This document shows positions 61,092-64,000 of a DNA stretch of 64,000 nucleotides, piece by piece. Numbering within the stretch: the first letter of the stretch is position 1; each line of letters begins with the position of its first letter. The position numbers were made by a program, and so were the translations under genes. The notes under the pieces were generated by a model. It saw only the letters and a program-made list of their open reading frames with translations, was not told the origin of the DNA and made no database searches. The stretch comes from an uncultured Flavobacteriales bacterium (GTDB taxonomy: Bacteria; Bacteroidota; Bacteroidia; Flavobacteriales_D; Parvicellaceae), in NCBI GenBank assembly GCA_938075455.1, contig CALJHN010000003.1:1-64000 (forward strand). The letters are read 5' to 3'.

Positions 61092-62761
61092 TGAAAAAAT
61101 ACAGTCATATTGTTTCTAATAATCCTTCCCAACCAGCTGCAAAAGCAATGCTATACGGAATTGGTCTTTCAGAAAAAGAACTTAATCAACCATTCATTGG
61201 AATAGCCAGCACTGGATATGAAGGGAATCCGTGCAATATGCACCTAAATGATTTGTCCACAGAAATTAAAGAAAATATTGGACAAAATAATTTAACTGGA
61301 TTAATTTTCAATACCATTGGGGTAAGCGATGGAATTTCTATGGGAACACCTGGAATGAGATATTCCTTGCCTTCTAGAGAGGTTATTGCAGATTCTATGG
61401 AAACTGTAGTCGAAGGTCTGAGTTACGATGGGTTGGTGACAGTAGTTGGATGTGACAAAAATATGCCTGGTGCATTAATGGCAATGCTAAGACTAAATCG
61501 TCCAAGTATTTTATCTTATGGTGGTACCATAGCTTCCGGAAAATACAAATCAAAAAAACTAGACATAGTTTCTGCATTTGAAGCTTGGGGAGAACATGTT
61601 TCTGGAAAATTAGAAAAAAATGACTTTGACTGTATTATTAAAAATGCTTGTCCTGGTGCTGGAGCTTGTGGTGGAATGTATACTGCAAATACTATGGCTT
61701 CTGCTATAGAAGTAATGGGATTTACTCTGCCAAACAATTCATCAATTCCTGCAGTTTCAAAAGAAAAATTAAAAGATATTGATAGAATTGGTGGTGCAAT
61801 GAAAAACCTTATCGATTTAGATTTAAAACCTCTAGATATAATATCTAAAAAATCATTTGAAAATGCAATGGTTTTAATTACTGCTTTAGGAGGCTCTACC
61901 AATGCAGTTCTTCATTTATTAGCAATTGCACACACAGCAAAAATTGATTTTAAATTAGATGATTTTCAAAAAATAAGCGACAAAACTCCATTTTTAGCAG
62001 ATTTAAAACCAAGTGGAAAATATTTAATGGAAGATTTGCATGAAGTTGGTGGCACTTCTGCAGTAATAAAATATCTTATTGAAAAAGGACTTATTGATGG
62101 GTCCTGTATTACTGTAACTGGAAAAAGTCTTTCAGAAAATCTAGAAGAATTTCCAGATTTAACTAAAGATCAAAAAATTATAAGACCTATTGAAGAGCCT
62201 ATAAAAGAAAGTGGTCACATAAGAATACTCAAAGGAAATTTAGCCAAAGATGGAGCTGTAGCCAAAATTACTGGAAAAGAAGGGTTGATATTTAAAGGAA
62301 AAGCTAGAGTTTACAACAGCGAAGAAGAAGCTAACCTTGGAATTAAAAATAGACAAGTGGTAAAAGGAGATGTGGTGGTAATAAGATACGAAGGACCAAT
62401 GGGAGGACCGGGAATGCCGGAGATGCTTAAGCCTACTTCTGCAATTGTAGGAGCTGGTTTAGGAAAAGATGTTGCTCTTATTACAGACGGAAGATTTTCT
62501 GGTGGTACCCATGGATTTGTAGTGGGACATATTTCTCCAGAAGCTCAAAAAGGTGGAACAATAGCCCTTATTGAAAACGGAGATGCTATTTCCATTGATG
62601 CTATAAAAAATACAATTACTCTTGAAGTAAGTGAAGACATTTTAAAGGAACGAAAATCCAAATGGATAAAGCCAAACTTGAAAGTAAGTAGTGGTAGTCT
62701 TTACAAATATGCAAAATGTGTTTCATCAGCATCTATTGGATGTATAACAGATAATATTTAA
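61091..62761 (+). CDS. ilvD: Dihydroxy-acid dehydratase
   Basis: This 556-residue enzyme makes 2-keto acids for valine, isoleucine and leucine. Visible motifs are [44 protein letters not shown] (cluster ligand cysteines), [18 protein letters not shown], and [22 protein letters not shown] followed by [10 protein letters not shown] and [10 protein letters not shown]. Three conserved cysteines indicate the usual iron-sulfur cluster. The start is GTG at 61091, overlapping the asnB stop by one base. ilvB follows 2 bases later. Confidence 0.96.
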   Translation: MKKYSHIVSNNPSQPAAKAMLYGIGLSEKELNQPFIGIASTGYEGNPCNMHLNDLSTEIKENIGQNNLTGLIFNTIGVSDGISMGTPGMRYSLPSREVIADSMETVVEGLSYDGLVTVVGCDKNMPGALMAMLRLNRPSILSYGGTIASGKYKSKKLDIVSAFEAWGEHVSGKLEKNDFDCIIKNACPGAGACGGMYTANTMASAIEVMGFTLPNNSSIPAVSKEKLKDIDRIGGAMKNLIDLDLKPLDIISKKSFENAMVLITALGGSTNAVLHLLAIAHTAKIDFKLDDFQKISDKTPFLADLKPSGKYLMEDLHEVGGTSAVIKYLIEKGLIDGSCITVTGKSLSENLEEFPDLTKDQKIIRPIEEPIKESGHIRILKGNLAKDGAVAKITGKEGLIFKGKARVYNSEEEANLGIKNRQVVKGDVVVIRYEGPMGGPGMPEMLKPTSAIVGAGLGKDVALITDGRFSGGTHGFVVGHISPEAQKGGTIALIENGDAISIDAIKNTITLEVSEDILKERKSKWIKPNLKVSSGSLYKYAKCVSSASIGCITDNI

Positions 62762-62763
62762 AT

Positions 62764-64000
62764 ATGAAAATTTCAGGATCTGAAGCGATTATAAAATGCT
62801 TATTAGAAGAAAATGTTGACTTGATATACGGATATCCAGGAGGTGCAATAATGCCATTTTATGACTCTTTATACCACTTTCAAGATAAAATAAATCATGT
62901 TCTTGTAAGACACGAACAAGGTGCAACACATGCAGCGCAAGGATACTCAAGATCTTCTGGAAAAGTTGGAGTTGTCATAGCTACGTCTGGTCCAGGGGCA
63001 ACCAATTTGGTTACTGGAATTGCAGATGCTCAAATTGATTCTACTCCAATGGTTTGTATTACTGGCCAAGTTTCATCCAATTTATTAGGTTCTGACGCCT
63101 TTCAGGAAACCGATATTATTGGAATTACTACTCCTATTACCAAATGGAACTATCAAATTACCAAAGCTTCAGAAATAGCTAGCATATTTTCTAAAGCATT
63201 TTATATAGCTAGATCTGGTAGACCAGGACCAGTTCTAATTGACATCACTAAAGATGCGCAGTTTGAAATGACCGATTTTTTATACAAAAAGCATAAAAAA
63301 TTAAGAAGTTACAATCCAAAACCTGAAATTTCAGATAATTCTATCTCCGATGCTTGTACCCTTATTAACAAAGCCAAAAAGCCTTTTATAATATTTGGTC
63401 AAGGTGTAATACTGGCAAATGCAGAAGAGGAATTTAGGGTGCTGATGGAAAAAACTGGAATTCCATCTGCTTGGACCATTCTTGGTCTATCGGCAGTAGC
63501 TACCGACCATCCTCTAAACGTAGGCATGGTTGGTATGCATGGGAATTATGGACCAAATGTATTAACCAATGAGTGTGATCTTTTAATAGCTATAGGAATG
63601 CGTTTTGACGATAGAGTTACTGGAAATCTAAATCACTATGCAAAACAGGCTAAAATAATTCATCTTGAAATTGATCCTGCTGAAATAAATAAAAACGTAA
63701 AAGTTGATGTAGCTGTACTTGGAGATTTAAAAAATACTTTACCAAAAATAATTGAAAAAGTAGAAGAAAAGAAACACGAAAAATGGTTGCAAAAATTTAG
63801 AGATTTAAACCATATAGAATACGATAAAGTAATTAAAGATGATCTTTTCCCAAAAAAAGAAAAGATTACGATGGGGGAAGTAATTCATCAAATTAATATT
63901 GCAACCAAAGGAAATGCTATTATAGTAACAGACGTAGGACAACACCAAATGGTTGCCTGTCGATATGCGAAATTTAATGAATCTAAATCCAACATTACTT
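62764..64000 (+). CDS. ilvB: Acetolactate synthase large subunit, 5' part (partial)
   Basis: The frame opens with MKISGSEAIIKCLLEENVDL and is uninterrupted to the window edge, giving 412 residues of a normally 550-600-residue protein. The N-terminal TPP domain has YPGGAIMPFYDSLY and VRHEQGATHAAQGYSRSSGKVGVVIATSGPGATNLVTGIADA; the FAD-linked middle domain has FGQGVILANAEEE; the last TPP domain begins at IVTDVGQHQMVACRYAKF. It makes acetolactate from pyruvate. ilvN and ilvC are expected beyond the edge. Confidence 0.95.
   Translation, partial: MKISGSEAIIKCLLEENVDLIYGYPGGAIMPFYDSLYHFQDKINHVLVRHEQGATHAAQGYSRSSGKVGVVIATSGPGATNLVTGIADAQIDSTPMVCITGQVSSNLLGSDAFQETDIIGITTPITKWNYQITKASEIASIFSKAFYIARSGRPGPVLIDITKDAQFEMTDFLYKKHKKLRSYNPKPEISDNSISDACTLINKAKKPFIIFGQGVILANAEEEFRVLMEKTGIPSAWTILGLSAVATDHPLNVGMVGMHGNYGPNVLTNECDLLIAIGMRFDDRVTGNLNHYAKQAKIIHLEIDPAEINKNVKVDVAVLGDLKNTLPKIIEKVEEKKHEKWLQKFRDLNHIEYDKVIKDDLFPKKEKITMGEVIHQINIATKGNAIIVTDVGQHQMVACRYAKFNESKSNIT

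Noticed and set aside
1..64000. CRISPR arrays, transposons or prophage segments
   Set aside because: No regularly spaced repeats, transposase, integrase or phage structural genes were seen on either strand.

Overview
The window comes from a very AT-rich member of the Bacteroidota, most likely a free-living aquatic Flavobacteriia-type bacterium. The evidence is a SusC/SusD glycan-uptake locus, a secreted protein with a type IX secretion (T9SS) C-terminal sorting domain, many short lipoproteins, a GldL-like protein, DUF3276 (PUR-alpha-like), DUF5683 and DUF6150 proteins, an enlarged NusB, and repeated TAnnTTTG -7 boxes at operon heads. Gaps are short and many genes overlap by 1-4 bases (ATGA, TAATG). 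I see no insertion sequence, prophage, CRISPR array or rRNA. Apart from the open ends at 1 and 64000, all genes look intact.

Layout. 1-1291: 5' end of a secreted FN3/MAM-like adhesin (minus). 1641-4990: YceI-like protein, LemA, two TPM-domain proteins, a class II-like deacetylase. 5136-6990: a light/flavin operon (photolyase-like FAD protein lacking the N-terminal antenna domain, flavin reductase, DUF2256). 7042-16113: an ABC exporter with a secreted partner, a cupin, outer-membrane and lipoprotein genes, a GldL-like protein, Hsp20, rhodanese/thioredoxin genes, and an Omp28-like T9SS cargo. 16664-26583 (minus): a laminarin-type polysaccharide utilisation locus running SusC, SusD, PKD lipoprotein, GH16, GH3, GH16. 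26771-33669: nucleoside-gate transporter, CoaE, YajC, DUF1573, NusB, a Leu/Val-type dehydrogenase, an MsbA-like ABC exporter and a PUR-alpha-like protein. 33909-37676: ParA, ParB, DUF5683 and a dihydrolipoamide-dehydrogenase-like flavoprotein without redox cysteines. 37711-50872: core genes including RecA, Bcp, MurQ, Pgk, exonuclease III, FabI, MurF and YbaB. 50883-57388: small lipoprotein, NarL-type regulator, DUF4268, TlpA-like protein, RlmD, a PLP enzyme and a DUF6150 repeat protein. 57494-57761: tRNA-Pro and tRNA-Ser. 57929-64000: an ammonium/amino-acid operon (small protein, Amt, AsnB, IlvD, IlvB partial).

How it fits together. The glycan locus would bind beta-1,3-glucan at the surface, cut it with two GH16 endoglucanases, import oligomers through SusCD and finish them with GH3. 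The last operon takes up ammonium, places nitrogen on asparagine and starts branched-chain amino acid synthesis. The most unexpected regulatory signal is that these two operons, 31 kb apart, carry the same perfect inverted repeat, TAGTGT-N7-ACACTA, in the same position next to a TATTTT -7-like box. That suggests shared control of carbon and nitrogen acquisition. The most unusual gene set is the photolyase-like operon, whose first protein appears to have its two domains in swapped order.
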